This document shows positions 1 to 5,873 of a DNA stretch of 18,031 bases, in pieces. Made by a program: the position numbers and the translations under genes. Source of the stretch: SHLQ01 sp051011575 (lineage in GTDB: Bacteria; Actinomycetota; Acidimicrobiia; Acidimicrobiales; SHLQ01). The notes under the pieces are model-generated. The model worked only from the letters and a program-made list of their open reading frames with translations, searched no databases and had not been told where the DNA came from. Within the stretch, counting starts at the first letter, position 1; every line of letters begins with the position of its first letter. Location of the stretch: the NCBI GenBank assembly GCA_051011575.1, contig JBPCTR010000180.1:1-18031 (forward strand), read 5' to 3'.

Positions 1-234
1 CACTAGGCCACAGCCCACGAGTTGATGGAACCCGACCTGCGACGAGGCTGCACGCAGCTGCGACGCCGAGCGTTCGAGGTCCTCCGGCGATCCCGTCGTG
101 AAGTACGGTTCGACGTCCACCGTCGGCACATCGCCCGGACCCGCCGGCACCGGCGAGTCCGTGTCCCAAAGCGCAGACTCGGCCTGGAGTTCGCGTTCGC
201 GGCCGGCGGCGTCGAAGAACGGGTCGGCACTCAT
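1..234 (-). CDS. 2OG-Fe(II) oxygenase (isopenicillin N synthase-like), N-terminal fragment
   Basis: The gene reads leftwards and leaves the window, so only 78 codons are present. I start it at the ATG at 232-234 (MSADPFFDAAGRE). From about residue 36 it matches the DIOX_N domain that precedes the double-stranded beta-helix of non-haem iron, 2-oxoglutarate-dependent oxygenases: VPTVDVEPYF corresponds to the usual IPxIDLxPYF, and the stretch ending in VGFHQLVGCGL corresponds to the usual 'A...VGFF.LVGHGV'. The HxD...H iron ligands and the 2OG-binding Arg lie beyond the edge and cannot be checked. The frame has no stop, and none occurs in frame in the 66 nt before the ATG either, so a longer N-terminus is possible. 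I see no strong ribosome binding site. It is divergent from the luciferase-like gene, with an 84-nt shared intergenic region. Substrate unknown; family call moderately sure. Confidence 0.6.
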   Translation of the reverse strand, partial: MSADPFFDAAGRERELQAESALWDTDSPVPAGPGDVPTVDVEPYFTTGSPEDLERSASQLRAASSQVGFHQLVGCGLV

Positions 235-302
235 GAGTGCACAGCTGATCTGGTCCCCACCCGTCGTGTCAATACCGGCGTCTACATTGTGTGACCCGGT
301 CG

Positions 303-312
303 AAACGAAGGA
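303..312 (+). promoter_or_regulatory. Shine-Dalgarno for the luciferase-like oxidoreductase
   Basis: The string AACGAAGGAT contains GAAGGA about 7-8 nt before the ATG at 319. It supports that start and is one of the clearer ribosome binding sites in the window. A TACATT hexamer at 283-288 could be the -10 box. Confidence 0.5.
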
Positions 313-318
313 TGCGCC

Positions 319-1281
319 ATGACCCGACTCGGTTACCAGATCCCGAACTTCACGTACCCGACAGGGGGCGCCGAGGGCATTTTTCCCACCGTCGTCGCCC
401 AGGCCCAGGCGGCAGAAGCAAGCGGTTTCGACCGCGTCTTACTGATGGATCACTTCTACCAGCTACCGGGTCTCGGTGATCCCCACGACCCGATGCTCGA
501 GTGTTATACGACGCTCGCGGCGATCGCACAACACACAAAGACAATGCGACTCTCCGCGCTCGTCACCGGGAACACCTACCGCAACCCTGCCGTGCTCGCC
601 AAGACCGTGACCGCACTCGATCATGTGTCCGGCGGCCGGGCGACTCTCGGGATCGGGGCTGGTTGGTTCGAGCTCGAACACGACGCGTTCGGTATCCCGT
701 TCGGCACCTTCACCGACCGATTCGAGAAGCTCGAGGAGGCGCTGCACATCATCGGCCCCATGCTGAGGGACGATCGTCCCTCGCTCGATGGAAAGCACTA
801 TCAGGTGTCGGCGGCCATCAATTCGCCCGCACCCCTGTCAAAGATTCCAATCATGATCGGCGGGGCCGGCGAGAAGAAGACTCTGCGTATGGTCGCCCAG
901 TACGCCGACGAGTCGAACCTGATATGCGACGGCGCCGACGTTCCCCGAAAGCTCGAGGTTCTCGACGAGCACTGTGCAACCCTCGGCCGCGATCGCAGTG
1001 AGATCACGGTGTCGAAACTGATGATCATGGCCTTGGGGCGGACCCACGAGCAAGCGATGGCTTCGCTCCGCGACTACGCCGATCTCCACGGTTGGCCACC
1101 GGAGGTGGTCGAGCTGATGACACCGCGAATGAACGTGGGCGACCCCGACTCGATCGGCGAGCAGATCACCGACTTGGCCGCCATGGGGATCGACGGAATC
1201 ACGCTCAATCTGGTCGCGGTCGGCCACGACCCGGAGATGATCGAACTCGCCGGCCAGATCGCGAACGCGGCTCTGGGCTAG
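319..1281 (+). CDS. LLM class F420-dependent oxidoreductase
   Basis: The 320-residue product has the full length of a luciferase-like monooxygenase (LLM) TIM-barrel protein. Recognisable family segments are the N-terminal QIPNFTYP strand, LLMDHF near residues 41-46, LVTGNTYRNPAVLAK near 81-95, the loop GRATLGIGAGWFE near 106-118 and IPIMIGGAGEKKT near 181-189. In this family such segments bind the deazaflavin F420 (or FMN) and line the active site, where hydride is moved to or from an organic substrate. I read it as the actinobacterial F420-dependent type; the substrate cannot be told from sequence. The start is supported by a GAAGGA ribosome binding site. Its TAG stop shares the palindrome CTAG with the stop of the convergent nitroreductase, so the genes meet tail to tail with no room for a terminator between them. 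Confidence 0.88.
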   Translation: MTRLGYQIPNFTYPTGGAEGIFPTVVAQAQAAEASGFDRVLLMDHFYQLPGLGDPHDPMLECYTTLAAIAQHTKTMRLSALVTGNTYRNPAVLAKTVTALDHVSGGRATLGIGAGWFELEHDAFGIPFGTFTDRFEKLEEALHIIGPMLRDDRPSLDGKHYQVSAAINSPAPLSKIPIMIGGAGEKKTLRMVAQYADESNLICDGADVPRKLEVLDEHCATLGRDRSEITVSKLMIMALGRTHEQAMASLRDYADLHGWPPEVVELMTPRMNVGDPDSIGEQITDLAAMGIDGITLNLVAVGHDPEMIELAGQIANAALG

Positions 1282-1988
1282 TCGGGTAGAAACGAAGCGA
1301 CCTGGTCGAGCGGTTTGCGTAGGAGCGTGGGCACCAACGTCTCCTCGAGCGGGTACCCGATCGGAAACATGACGAAGGGACGTTCGTTTTCGGGACGCCC
1401 GAGCAGCCTTCGCAGGAACGCCATTGGCGACGGCGTGTGTGTGAGGGTTGCCAAACCCATGTTGTGCAGTGCGGTGATGAAGAGCCCTGCCGCAATGCCG
1501 GTGCTCTCTTTCACGTAGTAGTTCTTGCGCTGTTCCCCGTCGGATCGCACCTCGTAGCGTTCTTCGAACAACACGACGATCCACGGCGCGATGTCGAGGA
1601 ACTCTTTGTGTTGATCGGTGCCGAGCGGTGCCAGTGCCTCCTGCCATTCCTCGTTCATTCGGTTCTCGAGGTAGTTGACCCTTTCCTCCTCTTCCGCCGC
1701 CTCCCGAATCTGCGCCTTGAGCTGCGGGTCGTCGGTTGCCACGAAGTGCCACGGTTGTTTGTGGGCGCCGGAAGGCGCCGTGGAGGCGGTGGCAATTGCG
1801 AGCTCGATCAGGTGGCGGGGCACCGCGGCGTCGCTGAACATGCGAACGCTCCTTCTCCGCGACATGTGTGCGTGGAACGTGGCTGCTCGCGTCGCCATCT
1901 CGTCGGGCGTGAGCTTCTCGAACGCCAGCGGTTCGAATGGGTGGGTCGCGGCAAGTTCGGGACTCGGGTACGGATGTTGATAGGACAC
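1278..1988 (-). CDS. Nitroreductase-family flavoprotein, iodotyrosine-deiodinase-like
   Basis: A 236-residue FMN protein of the nitroreductase fold, starting with GTG at 1988. FMN-contacting motifs are visible: SRRRSVRMF (43-51) with the arginine cluster, TAPSGAHKQPWHF (70-82) and the C-terminal PIGYP (209-213). The subgroup resembles iodotyrosine deiodinase: the lid carries E102, Y106 and K128, which line up with the Glu-Tyr-Lys triad that in animal and bacterial deiodinases clamps the zwitterion of a halotyrosine (one residue is inserted between Tyr and Lys relative to the human protein as I recall it). A reductive dehalogenase of aromatic amino acids is therefore a reasonable proposal; a general nitro- or quinone reductase is the alternative. 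It is divergent from the MDR oxidoreductase, with about 31 bp between start codons, so each promoter must overlap the neighbouring coding region. Confidence 0.85.
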   Translation of the reverse strand: MSYQHPYPSPELAATHPFEPLAFEKLTPDEMATRAATFHAHMSRRRSVRMFSDAAVPRHLIELAIATASTAPSGAHKQPWHFVATDDPQLKAQIREAAEEEERVNYLENRMNEEWQEALAPLGTDQHKEFLDIAPWIVVLFEERYEVRSDGEQRKNYYVKESTGIAAGLFITALHNMGLATLTHTPSPMAFLRRLLGRPENERPFVMFPIGYPLEETLVPTLLRKPLDQVASFLPD

Positions 1989-2019
1989 GGCCGAATGTTA
2001 GGTGCGCGAAGCTGAAGCC

Positions 2020-3024
2020 ATGAAAGCGATCGTGCAGCGTGGTTACGGCGACCCCAAAGACGTCCTCGAGCTGGAGCAGATTCCCGTACCGGAGATCGGG
2101 TCCGACGACGTCCTTGTCGAGGTGCGAGCCGCGGGCCTCCATGCCGATGTCTGGCACGTCGTCACCGGTTGGCCCTTCATTGTTCGCCTCTTCGGGCTGG
2201 GGCTTCGGGGCCCGCGAAATCCGGTACCCGGCATCGATATGGCCGGCGTGATTCGAGAAGTCGGATCGGAGGTGAGTCGTTTCTCGGTCGGCGACGAGGT
2301 GTACGGCGAGGTTGTTACCGGCAATCAGTGGCGGAACGGGGGTGTATTCGCGGAGTTCGTTGGCGTTGCCGAATCACTGCTCGAGCCCAAACCGGCCTCT
2401 CTTTCCTTCGTGGAGGCTGCGGCCATTCCGACCTCGGGACTGATCGCCTGGGAGAACATCCGTGATCGCGTCTCGCCGGGCGACGCCGTCCTCGTCAATG
2501 GCGCAGCGGGTGGGGTGGGCATGTTCGCTGTGCAGATGGCTGTGGCCGCTGGCGGCGAGGTCACGGCGGTCGATGCTCCGCACAAACTCGATGCCCTTCG
2601 GGATCTCGGTGCACACCATGTCGTCGACTACACGACCACGGACTTCACAAAATCGGGTGAGCGCTACGCCCTGGTGTTCGATATTCCCGGAAACCGCACG
2701 TTCGACGACTTGGCGCGGATTGTTGACGACGATGCGGAATATGTACTGATCGGCCACGACAGCTGGGGAGCCAATGGCGGGAGGATCATCGGCACAACGC
2801 TGGGCAAATACGCCGCTTTCGCGATCCGGGCGCCTTTCGGCAAGCGATGGGGCGCACGCCGGCCGCCGAAGAATCCCCATCCATTGCGGCTGATCACCGA
2901 GATGGTCGAGGCCGGAACGCTCCGCCCGATCATCGACACCACGTACCGGCTCGACGAGTGCTCCGAAGCATTCGCCCGCCTCCAAGACCCCGACGTGCTC
3001 GGCAAGGTGATGTTCGTGCCGTGA
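2020..3024 (+). CDS. Zinc-free MDR oxidoreductase (quinone oxidoreductase-like)
   Basis: The 334-residue product belongs to the medium-chain dehydrogenase/reductase (MDR) superfamily. The N-terminal GroES-like half runs to about residue 125 (VPGIDMAGVIREVG at 69-82, FSVGDEVYG at 88-96). A Rossmann domain follows, with the nucleotide-binding motif NGAAGGVGMFAVQMA at 160-174 and a strand ending in D185. The catalytic- and structural-zinc cysteines of alcohol dehydrogenases are absent, so this is an NAD(P)H-dependent quinone, enone or enoyl reductase type rather than a zinc alcohol dehydrogenase. I prefer the ATG at 2020, which begins MKAIVQRGYG as in relatives, over the in-frame GTG at 2002. 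The gene ends 10 nt before the convergent lyase gene. The substrate cannot be assigned. Confidence 0.87.
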   Translation: MKAIVQRGYGDPKDVLELEQIPVPEIGSDDVLVEVRAAGLHADVWHVVTGWPFIVRLFGLGLRGPRNPVPGIDMAGVIREVGSEVSRFSVGDEVYGEVVTGNQWRNGGVFAEFVGVAESLLEPKPASLSFVEAAAIPTSGLIAWENIRDRVSPGDAVLVNGAAGGVGMFAVQMAVAAGGEVTAVDAPHKLDALRDLGAHHVVDYTTTDFTKSGERYALVFDIPGNRTFDDLARIVDDDAEYVLIGHDSWGANGGRIIGTTLGKYAAFAIRAPFGKRWGARRPPKNPHPLRLITEMVEAGTLRPIIDTTYRLDECSEAFARLQDPDVLGKVMFVP

Positions 3025-3034
3025 CCGGACAGGG

Positions 3035-3901
3035 TCAACGAAGGGGCTCGAGCAGCGGCTGGAGGTCGGCCACGACATCTGGGCTAACGGGCCGCACCGG
3101 TGCCCGGGTGATGCCGTTGCCATAGCCCATGATCTTCGCGGCGGCATAGATGATGGGGATGTAGTCGCCCTGCCAGGCGAAGTTCATCAATGGATGGATC
3201 GATTTCCAGTGCTCCAGTGCACCGGCCCAATCTCCGGTCGTGATCAGTTCGTACAGCTGTGCAGCGAGATCGGGGACGATGTTGGCACCGCCCCAAATCG
3301 CTCCGCGCGCCCCCGCCATGAGCGCGAACGGCGTCGTGGGATCGGCGCCGTTGAGCACCGCTCCGCCACGGGCGATGAGAGCTTGCTGTTTGTCGATGTC
3401 GGCGCTGCTGTCCTTTATGTGGGTGAAACGTTTCAGCTCCAGTAGTCGGCTGTAGAGGGATGGGGTGAGTTCGATCCCCGTTGCCGCGGGAATGTTGTAG
3501 CCAACGATGTCGACGTCAATCGCCGAATCGAGCGCCGCGTACCATGCGACGATCCCGTCGTCGTCATTTGGTCCCTCGAAGAATGGTGGAAGCACGAGGA
3601 CGCCATCGGCCCCGAGGTCCTGCGCTGTCTGCGACCTACGGATCATCTCGTCCTGGTTGAGCGCTGACGTCTGACACATGACTCGAACGCGGCCTGCGAT
3701 GTGTTCGATCCCGGCGGAGAACAACAGGTCGCACTCACCTTCGGTCAGGTATGCGTGTTGCCCGGTCCCCGAACTCAAGAGAATGCCATGAACCCCGGCG
3801 TCGACGTATCGATCGATGAGTTCCTCGCATCCCCCGATGTCGATGAGTCCATCCACGTCGAACACCGTCTGCATCGCGACGGTGATCCCTGAGAATTCCA
3901 T
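3035..3901 (-). CDS. DapA/NanA-family Schiff-base lyase or aldolase, non-canonical
   Basis: A 288-residue (beta/alpha)8 protein of the dihydrodipicolinate synthase/N-acetylneuraminate lyase family. The Schiff-base lysine is K163 in THIKDSSAD and the catalytic tyrosine is Y135 in GYNIPAATG. Two canonical DapA signatures are changed: the GTTGE motif is SGTGQ (44-48), removing the first Thr of the proton relay, and the Arg that binds the aspartate-semialdehyde carboxylate (YNVPSRTG) is Ala140. A function other than lysine biosynthesis, such as an aldolase or hydratase acting on a 2-oxo acid, is therefore likely. It is convergent with the MDR gene. A TACGTT hexamer lies 8 nt before the ATG, so the mRNA may be leaderless or nearly so. 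The start at ATG 3901 gives the normal family length. Confidence 0.85.
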   Translation of the reverse strand: MEFSGITVAMQTVFDVDGLIDIGGCEELIDRYVDAGVHGILLSSGTGQHAYLTEGECDLLFSAGIEHIAGRVRVMCQTSALNQDEMIRRSQTAQDLGADGVLVLPPFFEGPNDDDGIVAWYAALDSAIDVDIVGYNIPAATGIELTPSLYSRLLELKRFTHIKDSSADIDKQQALIARGGAVLNGADPTTPFALMAGARGAIWGGANIVPDLAAQLYELITTGDWAGALEHWKSIHPLMNFAWQGDYIPIIYAAAKIMGYGNGITRAPVRPVSPDVVADLQPLLEPLR

Positions 3902-3909
3902 GGAGGGTC

Positions 3910-3915
3910 AACGTA
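3910..3915 (-). promoter_or_regulatory. Possible -10 box of the DapA-like gene (near-leaderless)
   Basis: TACGTT on the minus strand ends 8 nt before the ATG at 3901. This is the TANNNT spacing seen at leaderless actinobacterial promoters. No convincing -35 box is present; one of the short repeats (3934-3951) lies about 20 nt further upstream. Confidence 0.3.
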
Positions 3916-3933
3916 ACCCCGGCCAGCGCACGC

Positions 3934-4061
3934 GAGCGAAGCGAGTCTCGGTGTGGTCGTTGCGGCCGGACGAGCGAAGCGAGTCTCGGCCCAAGCCTGC
4001 GTGGCGAACGCCCCCCGGAGGGGAAGAGAAGCGCGCCGTCGGCCCACGTAGAGCGAAGCGA
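3934..4061. repeat. Short direct repeats (GAGCGAAGCGAGTCTCGG family) beside tRNA-Val
   Basis: GAGCGAAGCGAGTCTCGG occurs exactly at 3934-3951 and 3972-3989. A shortened copy, AGAGCGAAGCGA, lies at 4050-4061 in the loop of the hairpin that overlaps the tRNA-Val 3' end. The copies fill the 165-nt spacer between the DapA-like gene and tRNA-Val, in which I see no coding sequence. On the minus strand they read as CTCGCTTCGCTC modules. They may be a dispersed genomic repeat family or remnants of a tRNA-targeted insertion; the window cannot decide. Confidence 0.6.
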
Positions 4062-4073
4062 TGACGTGGGCCG
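4040..4073 (-). other. Hairpin overlapping the tRNA-Val 3' end
   Basis: CGGCCCACGT (4040-4049) is perfectly complementary to ACGTGGGCCG (4064-4073), giving a 10-bp stem with a 14-nt loop. In the tRNA transcript the first arm is formed by the last seven mature nucleotides (4067-4073) plus three trailer nucleotides, so the trailer can compete with the acceptor stem. No T-tract follows, so it is not a standard intrinsic terminator. It may act in 3' processing or termination. Confidence 0.55.
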
Positions 4074-4140
4074 TACAGGACTTGAACCTGTGACTTCCAC
4101 CATGTCGAGGTGGCACTCTAGCCAACTGAGTTAACGGCCC
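4067..4140 (-). tRNA. tRNA-Val (anticodon GAC)
   Basis: The 74-nt cloverleaf reads leftwards. Acceptor GGGCCGT pairs with ACGGCCC; the D-stem is ACTC/GAGT, the anticodon stem CCACC/GGTGG, the loop TCGACAT with anticodon GAC, the T-stem ACAGG/CCTGT with loop TTCAAGT, and the discriminator is A. CCA is not encoded. The base before the anticodon (position 33) reads C, where elongator tRNAs normally have U. A -10-like TAACCT lies 10 nt upstream, so the gene probably has its own promoter. Confidence 0.93.
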
Positions 4141-4150
4141 GGGAAGGAGC

Positions 4151-4179
4151 AGGTTAGCAGCGCGGCGATCGCTTGCGAA
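4151..4179 (-). promoter_or_regulatory. Candidate promoter of tRNA-Val
   Basis: On the minus strand, TTCGCA (4174-4179) and TAACCT (4151-4156) are separated by 17 nt. The -10 box ends 10 nt before the mature tRNA 5' end, a usual distance for a tRNA gene. The promoter starts just past the stop of the upstream membrane-protein gene. Confidence 0.45.
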
Positions 4180-4184
4180 CCTGG

Positions 4185-5246
4185 CTAGTAGATGACTTGT
4201 GACTGGTCGGCGATGCCCGCGCCGGTCATTCCGATCGCGGCCGCGAGCACGATCCAGAAGCCGGTTCCGAGCCCGGTGGCCGCGGCGGCGGAGTCCGAGA
4301 GAACGTCGAGTCCGACAAGAGCGGTGACGACGATTCCGACGAGTCCGGACACGATGGCAACCGTCTTCGGGACGATGTGGTGGAATCCCACGAAGATCGG
4401 TCCGGCCGCGGCGGAGCCGAGAACTCCCGCGACGATCGTTGCGAGCCCGTCGCCACGTTCCCAGCCGGAAGCACCTCCGACGGGACCGGTCGTCCAATCC
4501 ACGAAGGTTCCGACGATCATCGCGACTCCGGTGATGAACAGTGCGGCCGCGACCGCTCGGTCGTAGGGCATGGAGCGCTCGTCGGCTTCCGAAGGAGGCC
4601 GTGGGAGGTGGACGAGATCGGTCGAGGGTGGGCGGGTCGGTTCGCTGAGCCGAAGCCGTCCGTCGTCGGTCTCGAGCCCGGGCGATACGTCGACTTCGAG
4701 CCGGGCGCGACTGTGGCGTTCGGATTCGCTGATCGATCCGTTCGTTTCGGGAACTGGTCGAGTGGGCGCCTCGTACTCGGGCTCCGGACCCGCGACGATC
4801 CCGATGTGTGGCTCGGTCTCGGTCTCTACGACCGGCATCGAAGGGTGGTCGACGATCGGATCGGCCCCCAGGTCAGGCGGGCGCTCGGGAATCAGGTCGG
4901 TGAGCGCTGACCCATCGGTCTCGATGGCAGGCTCGGCGATCGTCTTCTCGGCAACTGCGCGGGCGTGGGCTGCCTCGGCTGCTCGAGCCAAAGACTCGAC
5001 GTCGACCGTTTCCGATCGCTCGGTTGCATCGACCACGTCGTCCGGGCTGTCGAGATTTTCGTCCAGACCCGTGCGTCCCGAGAACGATGGCTGAGCTGCA
5101 GGCGCATTCCAGGTGGGCGCCACCGAGAACTCGGGTGTCACCTCAGCGAAACGGTCGCGATGTGCAGGGTCGGGGTGCACGTCGGGCGCGTACCACTTGC
5201 CGTCGGAGGCCATCCACCAACCTGGCCCTTGAAAGACATCACTCAT
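4185..5246 (-). CDS. Membrane protein with N-terminal WW-x-ASDGKWY motif
   Basis: I recognise no named family for the whole 353-residue protein. It begins with a short motif, GPGWWMASDGKWYAP (7-21), which resembles tryptophan-rich N-terminal modules (DUF2510-like, SDGKWYPP) found on many actinobacterial membrane proteins. Next comes a long acidic, Pro/Glu-rich and probably disordered region (about 30-225), then four predicted transmembrane helices near 230-249, 267-288, 294-315 and 327-346, with almost no C-terminal tail. I start at ATG 5246 (MSDVFQGPGWW) because the motif then sits at the terminus as in relatives; a GTG at 5270 would add eight residues. No clear ribosome binding site. The gene lies between tRNA-Cys, which ends 55 nt upstream, and tRNA-Val on the same strand, so read-through from the tRNA-Cys promoter could express it. 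Function unknown. Confidence 0.75.
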   Translation of the reverse strand: MSDVFQGPGWWMASDGKWYAPDVHPDPAHRDRFAEVTPEFSVAPTWNAPAAQPSFSGRTGLDENLDSPDDVVDATERSETVDVESLARAAEAAHARAVAEKTIAEPAIETDGSALTDLIPERPPDLGADPIVDHPSMPVVETETEPHIGIVAGPEPEYEAPTRPVPETNGSISESERHSRARLEVDVSPGLETDDGRLRLSEPTRPPSTDLVHLPRPPSEADERSMPYDRAVAAALFITGVAMIVGTFVDWTTGPVGGASGWERGDGLATIVAGVLGSAAAGPIFVGFHHIVPKTVAIVSGLVGIVVTALVGLDVLSDSAAAATGLGTGFWIVLAAAIGMTGAGIADQSQVIY

Positions 5247-5301
5247 CGTGACATCACGCCGCTTGGGCACCCTTCGTGTCGTCGTGTCGGAGTCGGAGAT
5301 C

Positions 5302-5379
5302 TGGAGCGCCGGGCGGGATTTGAACCCGCGACTTTACGGCTTTGCAGGCCGTTCCCTTGGGCCGCTCGGGCACCGACGC
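5302..5379 (-). tRNA. tRNA-Cys (anticodon GCA), CCA encoded
   Basis: The 78-nt gene reads leftwards: acceptor GCGTCGG/CCGGCGC (one G-T pair), short D-stem CCC/GGG with an 11-nt loop, anticodon stem ACGGC/GCCGT with loop CTGCAAA (anticodon GCA), T-stem GCGGG/CCCGC with loop TTCAAAT, discriminator T (U73, expected for tRNA-Cys) and an encoded CCA. The flanking tRNA-Val and tRNA-Gly genes do not encode CCA. Confidence 0.94.
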
Positions 5380-5390
5380 ATGAGCCGATC

Positions 5391-5421
5391 AGGATAGCGG
5401 AACGTTCCTCGGAACTTGGAA
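5391..5421 (-). promoter_or_regulatory. Candidate promoter of tRNA-Cys with palindromic spacer
   Basis: TATCCT (5391-5396) on the minus strand ends 11 nt before the mature tRNA 5' end and is a good -10 box. TTCCAA (5416-5421) could be a weak -35 with a 19-nt spacer. The spacer contains overlapping palindromes, GGAACGTTCC (5399-5408) and GTTCC-TC-GGAAC (5404-5415). Confidence 0.4.
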
Positions 5422-5678
5422 TCGGTGTGGCCGGCGGGGCGTCTGCGATGAGCGTCGGTTCTCACCGGGATTCGTCGGAGCTTCGTTCAGTGTGTGCTCC
5501 CGACAGCCCCTCCGCTTCCGGGCGCACACACCAGTGCGATGTGGGCGGCGTTCGACCTCGGGCCTACTCCGTCCCACTCGGTTCGAAACCGTAGGTGCTG
5601 CTCGGTGAAATGTATTCGCGACCCCCCGGTTTCGACATCGTTCCGTAATGTCACGACGAATTCTCGCGCGGAGCGTGC
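5422..5678. other. Intergenic stretch between tRNA-Cys and tRNA-Gly
   Basis: The gap between the two tRNA genes is 356 nt. Its ends hold the tRNA-Cys promoter and the tRNA-Gly terminator. In the middle I see no convincing gene: the open frames have no family resemblance, no ribosome binding site and an arginine-rich composition typical of out-of-frame high-GC DNA. A small RNA cannot be excluded, but I see no promoter-terminator pair for one. Confidence 0.5.
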
Positions 5679-5728
5679 AAAACGAGCTCGAGCGACCCGC
5701 TCTCCGTGGAGAACACGTCGCTCGAGCT
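5679..5728 (-). terminator. Intrinsic terminator of tRNA-Gly
   Basis: Reading leftwards from tRNA-Gly, AGCTCGAGCGAC (5728-5717) pairs perfectly over 12 bp with GTCGCTCGAGCT (5696-5685). The 20-nt loop holds a smaller hairpin, TCTCC-AC-GGAGA. CG and then TTTT follow the stem (5684-5679). The stem starts 7 nt after the mature tRNA 3' end, as expected for a tRNA terminator; the T-tract is short. Confidence 0.75.
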
Positions 5729-5735
5729 TCAATTG

Positions 5736-5808
5736 AGCGGACGACCAGATTCGAACTGGCGACCCTCACCTTGGCAAGGTGATGCTCTACCAACTGAGCT
5801 ACGTCCGC
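5736..5808 (-). tRNA. tRNA-Gly (anticodon GCC)
   Basis: The 73-nt cloverleaf reads leftwards: acceptor GCGGACG/CGTCCGC, D-stem GCTC/GAGC, anticodon stem TCACC/GGTGA with loop TTGCCAA (anticodon GCC), T-stem GCCAG/CTGGT (one G-T pair) with loop TTCGAAT, discriminator T. CCA is not encoded. It is the first of three tRNA genes (Gly, Cys, Val) on this strand and is followed by its own terminator. Confidence 0.95.
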
Positions 5809-5820
5809 GTAGCGGGCCAC

Positions 5821-5829
5821 AGCGTATCA
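5821..5829 (-). promoter_or_regulatory. Candidate extended -10 box of tRNA-Gly
   Basis: On the minus strand CTGATACGCT contains TG-A-TACGCT, an extended -10 ending 12 nt before the tRNA 5' end. I see no recognisable -35 box. Confidence 0.35.
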
Positions 5830-5873
5830 GCGCCGTTAGCGTGCACCACCCAGCTGGCGGGGGGCGCTCCGCC

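Noticed and set aside
267..272. TTGACA on the minus strand as a -35 box for the 2OG oxygenase gene
   Set aside because: A perfect hexamer, but no TANNNT -10 lies 16-19 nt downstream on that strand, so it is probably chance.
838..2157. 439-codon minus-strand frame spanning two genes
   Set aside because: It overlaps the luciferase-like, nitroreductase and MDR genes and is arginine/histidine-rich, typical of out-of-frame high-GC DNA.
3735..4103. Minus-strand open frame starting MVEVTGSSPVRPTSS
   Set aside because: Its start is tRNA-Val read as protein, a well-known artefact, and the rest overlaps the DapA-like gene.
5389..5820. Minus-strand open frame covering tRNA-Gly and the Gly-Cys spacer
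   Set aside because: Its N-terminus is the translated tRNA-Gly gene and the remainder is arginine-rich with no family resemblance.
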